Below are positions 42,829 through 52,022 of a stretch of 64,000 bases of DNA, one piece after another. The position numbers and the translations under genes were made by a program. Each line of letters begins with the position of its first letter. The first letter of the stretch is position 1. Under the pieces are notes generated by a model. It was not told the DNA's origin. It was given only the letters and a program-made list of their open reading frames with translations, and did no database searches. Source of the DNA: Lachnospiraceae bacterium (GTDB lineage Bacteria; Bacillota; Clostridia; Lachnospirales; Lachnospiraceae); contig JAIEAP010000042.1 of assembly GCA_029071325.1 (NCBI GenBank), positions 186,001-250,000 of the forward strand. Reading direction: 5' to 3'.

Positions 42829-43601
42829 AAAAAGGATTATCCAGGATTTACCTGGGTTTGATTTTCTTATTCTTATATATGCCCCTTGCCGTGCTGATCG
42901 TGTTGTCCTTTAACAACTCGAAATCCCGGGTAAAATGGGGCGGTTTCACCTTCCAATGGTATACAAAACTTGTGTCTGACCCGATTATTATGGATGCCTT
43001 TTATACCACCATCATTGTGGTTTTGGTATCCTCCGTTGCAGCCACTCTCATCGGAACACTGGCTGCCATCGGTATCCAGGCCATGCGGCGCAGCGGACGT
43101 TCCATTATGCTGGGCGCAACCAATATTCCGCTGCTGAATGCAGATATTGTAACTGGTATCTCCCTGATGCTGCTCTTCGTCCGCTTTACAGAACTGGGAT
43201 TGTCCACCGTATTGATCGCGCATATTACCTTTGACATTCCTTATGTCATTTTAAATGTGCTGCCCAAGCTAAATAACGGTGCGTCTGCCCACACATATGA
43301 AGCGGCAAGAGATCTGGGGGCCACTCCCATGTATGCATTCTTTAAAATTGTCTGGCCTGACATCAAGCCGGGTGTGTTCAGCGGATTTCTCATGGCGGTT
43401 ACCATGTCCTTAGACGATTTTGCTATCACATATTTTACCAAGGGCCCCGGTGTCAATACGCTGTCCACTATGATCTATACGGAACTTCGCAAGGGTATAC
43501 TTCCGGAAATGTATGCCCTCTCCACGATACTGTTCCTGCTGGCGTTACTCCTTCTTCTGATCATGAATTACCGCAGCGCCAGGGAAACGAAAGTGAGGTA
43601 A
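42822..43601 (+). CDS. potC: Spermidine/putrescine ABC transporter permease PotC
   Basis: This 259-residue permease is the second half of the channel. The EAA loop is YEAARDLGATPMYAFFKIVWP, near residue 165. The DDFAITYFTKGPGVNTLS motif of PotC follows. The start overlaps the potB stop by 7 bp and has a perfect AGGAGGTG site. Confidence 0.96.
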   Translation: MVKKGLSRIYLGLIFLFLYMPLAVLIVLSFNNSKSRVKWGGFTFQWYTKLVSDPIIMDAFYTTIIVVLVSSVAATLIGTLAAIGIQAMRRSGRSIMLGATNIPLLNADIVTGISLMLLFVRFTELGLSTVLIAHITFDIPYVILNVLPKLNNGASAHTYEAARDLGATPMYAFFKIVWPDIKPGVFSGFLMAVTMSLDDFAITYFTKGPGVNTLSTMIYTELRKGILPEMYALSTILFLLALLLLLIMNYRSARETKVR

Positions 43602-43606
43602 GCATC

Positions 43607-44680
43607 ATGAAAAAACATCTGTCCCCTATAGCATTTCTACTATGCTTCTCACTGCTGTGTGCTTCTTTGGTATACGGCTGTGGAAACTCCGACAAGGAGG
43701 AAGATGACAACACGTTGGTAGTATTAAATTACGGCAAATATCTGGATAAGGACGTACTGCTTGCCTTTCAGGAAGAGACCGGTATTCGCGTGAAATACGA
43801 AGAATATGAAAGCCCGGAAGAAATGTATACCAAGTACAAATCCGGCGCCATAGACTACGATCTGATGTGCACTTCGGAATATATTGTAGAACGTCTCATC
43901 CAGGAAGGAGAGGTACTGGAAATCAATTACGACAATATTCCCCTCTACTCCAATATCGACGAACGCTATGTAGATTATTCCCGTGCTTATGACCCAGACG
44001 CCAGGTACACGCTCCCTTATTTCTTCGGAACGGTAGGCATCCTCTATAACACTACCATGGTAGACGAGGAGGATCTGGGCAGTTGGGATATTCTCTGGAA
44101 TCCCAAATATAAATCTCAGATCATTATGGAGAACTCTGTCCGGGACAGCTTTGTCCCTGCCCTCCGGCGATTAGGTTACTCCATCAACACTACGGATGAA
44201 ACAGAATTAAATGAAGCGCTGGATCTGCTTTGTAATCAGAAGGATCTGGTCTACTCCTATCTGGTAGACGCCTCTGCCGATGAAATGATTGCAGGCAATG
44301 CCGCAATGGCGCTGATTTATTCAGGAGAAGCCGCCTACGCCCAGGAATATAACGAAGATTTGGAATATATGGTTCCGCAGGAAGGCTCTAATATGTGGAT
44401 TGATTCCTGGTTCATTCCCCGGACCTGCCGGCACAAAGAAAATGCCGAAAAATTTTTAAATTTCCTGTGCCGGGAAGATATGGCAATGAAGAATTTTGAG
44501 TATGTGTGGTACGCCACCCCAAACCAGGCCGTATTTGAGGCTCTGGACGAGGAAATCCAGCAGGATACTACGGTTTTTGCCACGGAAGAAACCCTGGACA
44601 ACTGCGAAATCTTTACAAATCTGGACGGCGACACCACAAAGACTTATGATTATCTCTGGAAAAAATTAAAGTCTTACTGA
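43607..44680 (+). CDS. potD: Spermidine/putrescine-binding lipoprotein PotD
   Basis: This 357-residue extracellular solute-binding protein is tethered by a lipid anchor. The signal peptide ends in the lipobox LVYGC (cysteine at about residue 25). The mature protein has the family N-terminus LVVLNYGKYLDKDVLLAFQEETGIRVKYEEY and an acidic ligand pocket. It delivers polyamine to PotBC. Unlike the SsuBC-type importer at 33.6 kb, this operon is complete. The gene lies 5 bp after potC. No clear intrinsic terminator was seen directly after it; an inverted repeat 30 bp later may serve. Confidence 0.93.
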   Translation: MKKHLSPIAFLLCFSLLCASLVYGCGNSDKEEDDNTLVVLNYGKYLDKDVLLAFQEETGIRVKYEEYESPEEMYTKYKSGAIDYDLMCTSEYIVERLIQEGEVLEINYDNIPLYSNIDERYVDYSRAYDPDARYTLPYFFGTVGILYNTTMVDEEDLGSWDILWNPKYKSQIIMENSVRDSFVPALRRLGYSINTTDETELNEALDLLCNQKDLVYSYLVDASADEMIAGNAAMALIYSGEAAYAQEYNEDLEYMVPQEGSNMWIDSWFIPRTCRHKENAEKFLNFLCREDMAMKNFEYVWYATPNQAVFEALDEEIQQDTTVFATEETLDNCEIFTNLDGDTTKTYDYLWKKLKSY

Positions 44681-44710
44681 TCATAGGGCCGGTTTTTTAC
44701 ATATATTTAG

Positions 44711-44785
44711 AAACAGTTCAGCCATGAAATACTTCACCTGCAAGCAGTCACGCAGCTTTGCTATTATTTCATGGCTGAACTGTTT
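44711..44785. repeat. Long perfect inverted repeat (20-21 bp arms)
   Basis: AAACAGTTCAGCCATGAAAT (44711-44730) and its exact complement at 44766-44785 flank a 35-bp interior; one more A:T pair extends it inward. The interior has a weaker GCAA/TTGC pairing. The transcript would fold into one tall hairpin with TTTATATTT downstream. It may end the pot operon, or be a small mobile palindrome. Nothing else is visible between 44681 and 44907 except a T-rich stretch before the next gene. Confidence 0.75.
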
Positions 44786-44907
44786 TATATTTCGATTGTT
44801 TATACTTTTTTTATTTGTTTTTTCCTCCCCGGCATGATATGGTAATACTATCTTTTTTATCTAAACGCCCTTCTGAATCATTCTAACTTTCTTAAGGAGG
44901 CTCTATC

Positions 44908-45819
44908 ATGACCTATCAGCAATTTCAACAGGAAATCACGAAGCGGATACGCCGCTCACTCACGAACGAAGCAACCGTATCCCTGCAGTCCATCTCCAAA
45001 AATAATGAAGTCCGGCTGGACGGACTGACCATAACTTCCGGTGACTGTAACATCTCTCCCACCATTTACTTAAACAACTTCTACGATTCGTATGAACAGG
45101 GTGAATCTCTGGAAGATATCACGACCGAAATCATCCGCATTTACCGGGACAACCGCCCATTAGAATCCGTCAATGCCAGCTTCTACACTGATCTGAACCG
45201 GGTTCGGGACAAGCTGATGTTCAAATTAATCCATTATCAGAAGAACCGTACACTCTTAAAAGACATTCCCCATATGCGCTGCATGGATCTTGCAATCGTA
45301 TTCTACTGTCTGGTGTCTGTGACCCCATCCGGAAGCGCCACCATACTGGTCCGCAATAATCATCTCTCTCTCTGGAATATTTCCAAAGATACCCTGCTCT
45401 CCTATGCGCTACAGAATAACCAGGAACGGCTGCCTGCCACACTGGCGCCGCTGTCCGATCTGATCTCGGATGCATTGCCGGATACCGACTTCCCGGAACC
45501 CTCCCATACACAGCCGGAACTACATATTCTCACCAACCGGCATAAACTGTTTGGTGCAGGCTGCATGTTGTATCCCAAGCTGCTGCATGATATCTCCGGG
45601 CGTTTTGACAGTGATCTTATCATCCTTCCCAGCAGCGTCCATGAGGTGTTACTCTTCCCCGACACTGCCCATCAGGAACACGCCGCCTTAAATGAGATGG
45701 TACGGGAGGTCAACCTGACCCAGGTGTCGCCTGAAGAGGTGTTGTCAGATCACATTTATCTATATTCCCGTCAGGACAACTGTATCCATTACAACAGAGA
45801 ATCGTACAGCTTCTCATAA
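44908..45819 (+). CDS. DUF5688 family protein
   Basis: This 303-residue cytoplasmic protein has the DUF5688 N-terminal pattern (NNEVRLDGLTI, PTIYLNNFYDSYEQGESLEDI) and a C-terminal half with HDISGRFDSDLIILPSSVHEVLL. The family occurs widely in Lachnospiraceae, frequently in several copies, and has no assigned function. There are no membrane helices or signal peptide. The ATG follows AAGGAGGCTCT. The last 31 bp overlap the converging glgA gene. Confidence 0.85.
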   Translation: MTYQQFQQEITKRIRRSLTNEATVSLQSISKNNEVRLDGLTITSGDCNISPTIYLNNFYDSYEQGESLEDITTEIIRIYRDNRPLESVNASFYTDLNRVRDKLMFKLIHYQKNRTLLKDIPHMRCMDLAIVFYCLVSVTPSGSATILVRNNHLSLWNISKDTLLSYALQNNQERLPATLAPLSDLISDALPDTDFPEPSHTQPELHILTNRHKLFGAGCMLYPKLLHDISGRFDSDLIILPSSVHEVLLFPDTAHQEHAALNEMVREVNLTQVSPEEVLSDHIYLYSRQDNCIHYNRESYSFS

Positions 45820-47231
45820 GTCCTGGCAGATGTATCCCAGGAGAAATCCGCCTGCATGCCTCTACGCACAATTCCGTACCATTCGTCCTTGTGATTAAAG
45901 AACACATCATGTGCATAATATATTGCATCACGCATTTCATGTGCGTTAAAGTTCGTAAAGGTAAAGCCAGTTCCGGTCTGTTCATACACATTGTAGGGCT
46001 CTACCGTGTCCTTAAGTCCGCCGGTTTCACGCACGATAGGAACTGTGCCGTAGCGCAGGCTCATCAATTGGCTGAGACCACAGGGTTCAAACAAGGACGG
46101 CATCAAAAACGCGTCACAGGAGGCATAGATCCGGTGCGCCTCATCCTCCGAATACATTATTTTCGCCTTCAGCTTGTCGGGATATTTCCATTCAAAATAC
46201 CGGAACATATTTTCATAACGCTCTTCTCCGGTCCCCAGCACTACCATCTGAATCTTGCCTGAGGACAAGAGTTCATCCATAATGTAATCAACCAGGGCAA
46301 AACCTTTCTGATCGGTCATGCGTGACACGATTCCCACCAGCATTGTGTCATCCTGCCACTTAAGCCCCAGGTCCTCAAGCAGCGCTTTCTTATTGGCCGC
46401 CTTACCTTCTACTACAGAATCCAAATCATAATTACGTACAATACTGGCATCCGTAACAGGATCAAACACTTTGTAATCCAGTCCATTTAATATCCCGCTG
46501 AGCTTATAGCTGCTGTACTGCATCAGTCCATGCAGCCCTTCTCCCCCTGCAGGCGTCGTAATCTCATAGGCATAACTGGGACTCACGGTAGTGACAGCAT
46601 CTGCATATACGACTCCGCCTTTCAGATAATTGCCTTCCCCATATGCTTCCAGCTTCTGTGGGGTGAATAACTCTGCTGGCAACCCCGTAATATCCCGCAT
46701 AGCCTGCAGAATCCATCTTCCCTGGAACTGCAGATTGTGAATGGTATACACCGACACCATTGCCTGGTAGAAAGGATTTTTCTTATAAATATGTTCCAGA
46801 AATACTGGCACAAGACCGGTCTGCCAGTCATGGCAGTGTATAATGTCCGGCTGGTAATTCATAATAGGCAGCGCCTCCAGGACCGCCTTGGAGAAAAATG
46901 CAAATTTTTCCACATCCTCGTGAATATTGTGATAGGGACGGTCCCCTGCAAAATAAAATTCATTGTCCACAAAATAATAGGTGATCCCGTCCGCTTTTGC
47001 CTCCAGAATACCCACATACTGTTTCCGCCAGCCCAAATCTACATAAAAATGCAGCAGATGCCGCATTTTTTTGCGTTCCGCCTCAGGAATACACAGATAT
47101 TTTGGCAATATGACGCTCACTTCGTATTTGGCAGCGTCAAAATATCTCGGCAACGATCCGGTGACATCCGCCAATCCACCTGTTTTTATAAATGGAACCG
47201 CCTCTGATGTGACAAATAATACCTTCTTCAT
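45789..47231 (-). CDS. glgA: Glycogen synthase (ADP-glucose type)
   Basis: GlgA extends alpha-1,4-glucan chains from ADP-glucose. The 480 residues match the GT5 family: KTGGLADVTGSLPRYF at the N-terminus (ADP-glucose-binding KxGGL, about residues 17-21), the SYAYEITTPAGGEGLHG loop, GIVSRMTDQKGFALV, and the C-terminal catalytic SLFEPCGLSQLMSLRYGTVPIVRETGGL. No other glg gene is adjacent. The ATG follows GGGGGTAACTCT. It converges on the DUF5688 gene with a 31-bp overlap. Confidence 0.96.
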   Translation of the reverse strand: MKKVLFVTSEAVPFIKTGGLADVTGSLPRYFDAAKYEVSVILPKYLCIPEAERKKMRHLLHFYVDLGWRKQYVGILEAKADGITYYFVDNEFYFAGDRPYHNIHEDVEKFAFFSKAVLEALPIMNYQPDIIHCHDWQTGLVPVFLEHIYKKNPFYQAMVSVYTIHNLQFQGRWILQAMRDITGLPAELFTPQKLEAYGEGNYLKGGVVYADAVTTVSPSYAYEITTPAGGEGLHGLMQYSSYKLSGILNGLDYKVFDPVTDASIVRNYDLDSVVEGKAANKKALLEDLGLKWQDDTMLVGIVSRMTDQKGFALVDYIMDELLSSGKIQMVVLGTGEERYENMFRYFEWKYPDKLKAKIMYSEDEAHRIYASCDAFLMPSLFEPCGLSQLMSLRYGTVPIVRETGGLKDTVEPYNVYEQTGTGFTFTNFNAHEMRDAIYYAHDVFFNHKDEWYGIVRRGMQADFSWDTSARTYEKLYDSLL

Positions 47232-47299
47232 AGAGTTACCCCCAAATTATAATTAAAAAAGCAAGTCTTACTATGGTGCCCACTCATTCATAATGCCCA

Positions 47300-47338
47300 A
47301 AAGGCATCTGCTCATAAACCCGTGAAGCAGATGCCTTT
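47300..47338 (-). terminator. Hairpin after spo0A, before glgA
   Basis: AAAGGCATCTGCT (47300-47312) and AGCAGATGCCTTT (47326-47338) form a 13-bp perfect stem. On the minus strand it is followed by TTGGGCATT, a weak U-tract. A further AATACCGC/GCGGTATT hairpin lies at 47430-47458, nearer spo0A. The intervening region (47232-47483) otherwise shows nothing. Confidence 0.6.
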
Positions 47339-47483
47339 CTGACTTCCTAATCTGCCCATTGCTACTTATATTGTATCGCAAATGAACCGATTATGGAACT
47401 ATTTTTTGAGGGATACAGGGGCTATCTATAATACCGCTGATACTGTGACTGCGGTATTCCTGTGACAGTGTCTGACAAACTTC

Positions 47484-48278
47484 CTATATCTTATACTCCA
47501 ACCGGATTCTGTCCGCAATCAGCGCAATGAACTCCGAATTGGTAGGCTTTCCCTTGCCATTGTGTATGGTATACCCAAACAGTTCGTCAATCGTATCCAT
47601 TTTCCCACGGCTCCACGCCACCTCAATCGCATGTCGGATTGCACGCTCCACGCGGCTGGGTGTCGTCTGAAATCGCTTGGCAATTGTCGGATATAATATT
47701 TTTGTGATAGAGTTAAGCATATCTATATCATTTACTGACATGACAATTGCCTCTCTTAAATACTGATATCCCTTAATATGTGCAGGAACGCCGATTTCAT
47801 GTATAATATTCGTCACATCGCTCTCTAAATCCCGTGGTTTTACTGCTGGTTTCTTCTCATTGGCATTCAAGCGCCCGGCATTAATGACAGAATTTGTCAT
47901 GGGTTTTCGGACATTCTTAATACGGCTGATAATCATATCATTATCAAAGGGCTTCATGATATAATAATCTATCCCCAGGTTAAACGCCCGCTCTGTGATG
48001 CTGTCCTGACCGACAGCACTGACAATAATAAAGTTGGGACGTTTCTTTAAGGTGCGGTCATTGTGCACACGTTCCAGCAATGTCAGACCGTCTAATTTCG
48101 GCATTACTATATCCAATAACATAACATCAACCTGTTGATTCCGAATAATCTCGTATGCTTCTTCACCATCCTTCGCAGTCCCCACTACCTGTAAATCATG
48201 ATCGCTTGTTACGATTTCATCTAAAAGTTGTACCATTCTCTCATTATCATCTGCAATAGCTACCTTCAGCTTTTCCAT
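47484..48278 (-). CDS. spo0A: Sporulation transcription factor Spo0A
   Basis: Spo0A is the master regulator of sporulation entry. The 264 residues comprise a receiver domain (phospho-acceptor Asp56 in [15 protein letters not shown], with Asp10/Asp11 and Lys106-type pocket), a linker, and the Spo0A C-terminal DNA-binding domain ([18 protein letters not shown]). This recognition segment is near-invariant in spore formers. The gene follows spoIVB, as in Bacillus and Clostridia. The ATG follows GGCAGGAGGTAAAAGAG. Confidence 0.98.
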   Translation of the reverse strand: MEKLKVAIADDNERMVQLLDEIVTSDHDLQVVGTAKDGEEAYEIIRNQQVDVMLLDIVMPKLDGLTLLERVHNDRTLKKRPNFIIVSAVGQDSITERAFNLGIDYYIMKPFDNDMIISRIKNVRKPMTNSVINAGRLNANEKKPAVKPRDLESDVTNIIHEIGVPAHIKGYQYLREAIVMSVNDIDMLNSITKILYPTIAKRFQTTPSRVERAIRHAIEVAWSRGKMDTIDELFGYTIHNGKGKPTNSEFIALIADRIRLEYKI

Positions 48279-48379
48279 TCTCTCTTTTACCTCCTGCCGT
48301 TTCTCCAGTGTCTCAATATGAAACTATTTGTATTTAAACATAATTTTGCTGTCGTTTCAATTTAAAACGTTCCACGTTT

Positions 48380-48386
48380 TTCGACA
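48380..48386 (-). promoter_or_regulatory. Spo0A-box-like site upstream of spo0A
   Basis: TGTCGAA on the minus strand matches the 0A-box core exactly. It lies 102 bp before the spo0A ATG, where autoregulation would act. A TTGACC hexamer lies 26 bp further upstream, but no good -10 pairs with it. Confidence 0.5.
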
Positions 48387-48485
48387 TAATCACTGTACAA
48401 CAGGTCAATTTTTCATAACCCTTGTCTTATTTTGACATCTCTCCCCTGTATCAACTGTATCATAATGCATACTACAGGCTTATTT

Positions 48486-48492
48486 TGTCGAA
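48486..48492 (+). promoter_or_regulatory. Second Spo0A-box-like site
   Basis: TGTCGAA on the plus strand, immediately followed by ATTTGTCG, a partial second copy. It lies just past the spoIVB stop. With the site at 48380 it makes an oppositely oriented pair about 100 bp apart. Confidence 0.45.
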
Positions 48493-48524
48493 ATTTGTCG
48501 TTTGAATTTCTGTTCCGCAATAAT

Positions 48525-49772
48525 CTAATGCTGCAACATCTGCTCGATAAATATACCATATCCTTTCTGTGCATCCTGCACGAATACATGAGTCACAGCA
48601 CCGATCACCTTCCCATTCTGCAAAATAGGAGAGCCCGACATTCCCTGCACAATCCCGCCAGTGCAGTCTAAAAGCTCCGGATCAGTCACCTCGAACAAAA
48701 TACTCTTGTTTCCTTTGTCCTCATTATAATCTACTTCCGTAATCTTAATATCATAACTTTGTATCTCACCGTTTACATCACATAGGATCGTTGCCGGTGC
48801 AATCTCGATATCCTGCTTATATCCCACTTCATAGAGCCTGTCCTCCGCTATGATTCTGCCGGCATTCTCTACATGACCGAATATTCCCTGGGTCAGATTG
48901 TCCTCTACCGTTCCAAGATAATACTGTTCTTCATAACAGATGACCCCGGAAAGTTCACCTGGTTTTCCGGTTTCTCCTTTGACAATCCCTACTACCTGGC
49001 TGTCATAAAGCCTTCCTTCCGATATCTCCAGGGTGCTCCCGGTATCCATATCTGTCACAGAGTGCCCCAGCGCGCCGAATTTTCCGTCCTGACTGATATA
49101 GGTCAGTGTACCGATTCCCGCCAGATCATCCCTGACCCATACCCCCAGCTTATAGGTATTGTCTTTTGCCAGCACTGGCTGCATATAAAGGTCAAACACC
49201 TCACCATTCCGGCGGATGGTAAGTATCACCTGCCCTCCGCCGCAATCCTCCACTGCATGAACCAATTCCTCTTTCGTCTCTACCGTTACGCCGTTGACGC
49301 CGCAGATATAATCTCCGCTTTTCAGCACATTCTGCGCGGGCGCATACACCAGATGATCCGTACCTTCAAAATTGCCCGTACCGATTACCATCACACCGTC
49401 TGTCTCCACATAGATTCCGATGCTCTCACCGCTGACATATACCTGTGCCGGGCTCACCACATCCGCCTGTATGCTCTTAATGGGAATTATGCCAAACAGC
49501 TTTGCGGACAATTCTATACTGCCCATATCCACCTGGGCCTCCGGCACAGTATAATCTCCCACATAAGCCGACGTGTCAATGAGACGGCTTCCATCCTCTC
49601 TTGTTTCAAATTCTACCGGCATATGAAAATTCAGTGTCGTCAGATCTCCATTCTGAAGATACAGCCTGTCCGGTATCATCTGATAAAGCAACGCATAAGC
49701 AAAAAATCCCCACACGAACAACGCGAACCAAAAAAACAGGATCGCGCGTCGTTGCATTTTCTTGTATATCAT
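48525..49772 (-). CDS. spoIVB: SpoIVB serine peptidase
   Basis: SpoIVB is secreted from the forespore into the intermembrane space. There it cleaves SpoIVFA, triggering pro-sigma-K processing in Bacillus. The 415 residues include an N-terminal membrane/signal segment (about residues 8-30), a PDZ domain (about 110-190, VYAPAQNVLKSGDYICGVNG) and the S55 peptidase domain, with catalytic Ser381 in GMSGSPILQNGKVIGAVTHVFV. A CATAATAA sequence 27 bp upstream looks like a forespore sigma -10, without a convincing -35. The ATG follows GTGAGG. Confidence 0.95.
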   Translation of the reverse strand: MIYKKMQRRAILFFWFALFVWGFFAYALLYQMIPDRLYLQNGDLTTLNFHMPVEFETREDGSRLIDTSAYVGDYTVPEAQVDMGSIELSAKLFGIIPIKSIQADVVSPAQVYVSGESIGIYVETDGVMVIGTGNFEGTDHLVYAPAQNVLKSGDYICGVNGVTVETKEELVHAVEDCGGGQVILTIRRNGEVFDLYMQPVLAKDNTYKLGVWVRDDLAGIGTLTYISQDGKFGALGHSVTDMDTGSTLEISEGRLYDSQVVGIVKGETGKPGELSGVICYEEQYYLGTVEDNLTQGIFGHVENAGRIIAEDRLYEVGYKQDIEIAPATILCDVNGEIQSYDIKITEVDYNEDKGNKSILFEVTDPELLDCTGGIVQGMSGSPILQNGKVIGAVTHVFVQDAQKGYGIFIEQMLQH

Positions 49773-49830
49773 AACGCAAACCTCACTTTCATTCTCTCTT
49801 ATTATGTGAAGTTACGTTATTTTCCAAACA

Positions 49831-51507
49831 TTATTTTAAAGATTTTTCTGCCAGCTGCCGCATTTCCCTGGCGCTCTCCAATACCGTATCCGTAATTTTC
49901 ACGCCCCCCAGCATTCTGGCAAGTTCTTCCACCCGCTCCTCTTCCGTCAGGCTTCGGATCGTAGAAATAGTCGTATCATTCTCCACGGATTTTTCAATGA
50001 GAAAATGAGTATCTGCCATGGCGGCAATCTGGGGAAGATGGCTGATACAGATCACCTGATGCGTGGATGCGATCACATGCATCTTTTCCGATACCATCTG
50101 AGCCGTTCTTCCGCTGATACCCGCATCAATCTCATCAAATATCAGGGATCCGATGTCATCCTGACGCGCTAAAACTGTCTTGAGCGCCAGCATGATACGG
50201 GACAGTTCCCCGCCGGACGCCACTTTATGTAAAGGTTTTAAAGACTCGCCTGGATTGGTACTGATCTGAAATTCCACATCATCCGTTCCCTGTTCTGTAA
50301 AGTGATCCAAAGATGTAAAGACTGCCTCAAACTGTACATCCAGAAAATTCAGATCGGCCAGTTGCGCTCGTACCTGCTCTGCCAGAGAACTTCCATAGGA
50401 TTTCCTGATATCGGAAACCTGAGAACTGACCTCACGCAAATGTTCCATAAGTTTCGCCTTCTTCTCTAAGAGTTCCTGACGGTATGCATCATAATGCAGT
50501 AACTGCTCTCCCCGCTCCCTGCGCTCCTCCAGAGCAGCCATTACGTCACCAAGTGTGCGGCCGTATTTGGCCTTCAGATGATTCAGTTCATCCAGCCTTG
50601 CTTCTGTCTGCCGGAAATTCTCCTCGTCAAATCCCCCGTCCTGAAGATAAGCGGCAAGTTCCCGGTTCAGATCATTCAGCAGATTATCGATGTTTAATAG
50701 CTGTTCCGACATTCCCTGGATTTCCTCATCACAGTTTTCTACCGATGAAAGTTCACGCAGCGCCCGCCCCGTCAGCTCGGAAGCGCTGTCATTTTGTTCC
50801 GCCAGAAGCTGGTGTGCATTTTGCAGACTCTCTATGATCTTTCTGCTATTGGACAGCTTCCGGTAACGTAACTCCAGTTCCTCGTCCTCTCCCTCCATCA
50901 GGTGCGCTGCCTCAATTTCATGAATCTCATACTCCAGTAAGGACAACTCTCTTTGCCGGCTTTCCTCATCTGCCCCTGTCTCCTCCAGGCTGCTGCATAC
51001 TGCGCGGTATTCTTTGTACAGCTTGCGCAGTTCCTCCTTGCGGGATGCAAGTTCTTCCCTGGCATATTCATCCAGAATTTCCATATGTTTTTGCTTTTTT
51101 AATAGAGACTCATGCTCATGCTGTCCATGCATATCGATCAAAAGAGCCGCCACTTCTCTCACTTTAGACACCGGCACGCTCTCGCCATTTATTTTTGCCA
51201 CGCTTCTGCCGCCGGAAATACGGCGGCTCAAGATGACCTGGCTGTCCTCCAAAAATACGTCCAATGCACGAAGCCTTTCCGCAATCTCCTCGTTTGGTAT
51301 TTCGAAGATCAACTCCACCAATGAAGTATCTTCATTATCACGCAGCATCTCTCTGGGAACCTTCTCTCCCAGGGCAAGATTAATGGAACCTATGATAATA
51401 GACTTGCCTGCGCCGGTTTCTCCGGTCAGTACATTTAATCCCTCCGTAAAGTCTACCTCTGCTTCTTCTATGAGCGCCAGGTTTTTCACATGCAGGTTTC
51501 TTAACAT
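49831..51507 (-). CDS. recN: DNA repair protein RecN
   Basis: RecN is an SMC-like ATPase that acts at double-strand breaks. The 558 residues show Walker A (GLNVLTGETGAGKSIIIGSI, about residue 30), a long central coiled coil (about 150-370) and the C-terminal Walker B/signature half (VASGGELSRIMLALKTVL, LIFDEIDAGISG). The ATG at 51507 follows GGAAGGAG. A TTG eight codons upstream overlaps that site. argR lies directly upstream. Confidence 0.97.
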   Translation of the reverse strand: MLRNLHVKNLALIEEAEVDFTEGLNVLTGETGAGKSIIIGSINLALGEKVPREMLRDNEDTSLVELIFEIPNEEIAERLRALDVFLEDSQVILSRRISGGRSVAKINGESVPVSKVREVAALLIDMHGQHEHESLLKKQKHMEILDEYAREELASRKEELRKLYKEYRAVCSSLEETGADEESRQRELSLLEYEIHEIEAAHLMEGEDEELELRYRKLSNSRKIIESLQNAHQLLAEQNDSASELTGRALRELSSVENCDEEIQGMSEQLLNIDNLLNDLNRELAAYLQDGGFDEENFRQTEARLDELNHLKAKYGRTLGDVMAALEERRERGEQLLHYDAYRQELLEKKAKLMEHLREVSSQVSDIRKSYGSSLAEQVRAQLADLNFLDVQFEAVFTSLDHFTEQGTDDVEFQISTNPGESLKPLHKVASGGELSRIMLALKTVLARQDDIGSLIFDEIDAGISGRTAQMVSEKMHVIASTHQVICISHLPQIAAMADTHFLIEKSVENDTTISTIRSLTEEERVEELARMLGGVKITDTVLESAREMRQLAEKSLK

Positions 51508-51544
51508 ATTTTCTCCTTCCCACTCTCTCAAGACGGGCAGATGC

Positions 51545-52000
51545 CTAATCTTCTCCTACGATGCGCCGCAGCCTGCCCATCAGCGCCACGGTATCCTCCA
51601 CACTGCGCACGGCACACATAATGGTATCATCACCTGCGATACTGCCTACGATCTCGTGACAATTCATATCATCAAGAGCCGCCGCCACCGCCATTGCCAT
51701 GCCGGATACGGTGCGTATGACCAGGATATTCTGCGCCATGTCCATAGATACAAATCCATCCCGGAAAATGCGTACATACTTTTCGCGCATCTCCCCCTTA
51801 TCTCCCATCAGGGTAACGTATTTCTGTCTGCCGTTGCTTAACGCCACCTTACTCAGCTTCAGCTCCCGGATATCCCTTGACACAGTCGCCTGGGTCACAT
51901 GGTAACCATCCTGCTCAAGCCGGACAGACAACTCCTCCTGAGTCCCAATTTCATACCGCTGGATCAGTTCTAAAATCTTTGCATGACGCTCTGCTTTCAT
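51545..52000 (-). CDS. argR: Arginine repressor ArgR
   Basis: ArgR/AhrC is the hexameric, arginine-responsive repressor of arginine synthesis. The 151 residues have an N-terminal winged helix (EIGTQEELSVRLEQDGYHVTQATVSRDIRELKLSK) and a C-terminal arginine-binding domain (CHEIVGSIAGDDTIMCAVRS, with the paired Asp residues). argH in this window is a likely target; no ARG box was sought with confidence. The ATG at 52000 follows AAAGGAA; an in-frame ATG two codons earlier sits on that site. Confidence 0.96.
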   Translation of the reverse strand: MKAERHAKILELIQRYEIGTQEELSVRLEQDGYHVTQATVSRDIRELKLSKVALSNGRQKYVTLMGDKGEMREKYVRIFRDGFVSMDMAQNILVIRTVSGMAMAVAAALDDMNCHEIVGSIAGDDTIMCAVRSVEDTVALMGRLRRIVGED

Positions 52001-52022
52001 TACCATTTCCTTTCGTTAAGCT

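Noticed and set aside
49799-49806. Sigma-G/F promoter of spoIVB
   Set aside because: A CATAATAA sequence fits the -10 at a sensible distance from the start codon, but no -35 resembling the forespore consensus lies 14-18 bp upstream, so it is only mentioned in the spoIVB entry.
48873-49895. Open frame of 340 codons on the plus strand opposite spoIVB
   Set aside because: It runs opposite the well-defined SpoIVB PDZ and peptidase domains and shows no family features.
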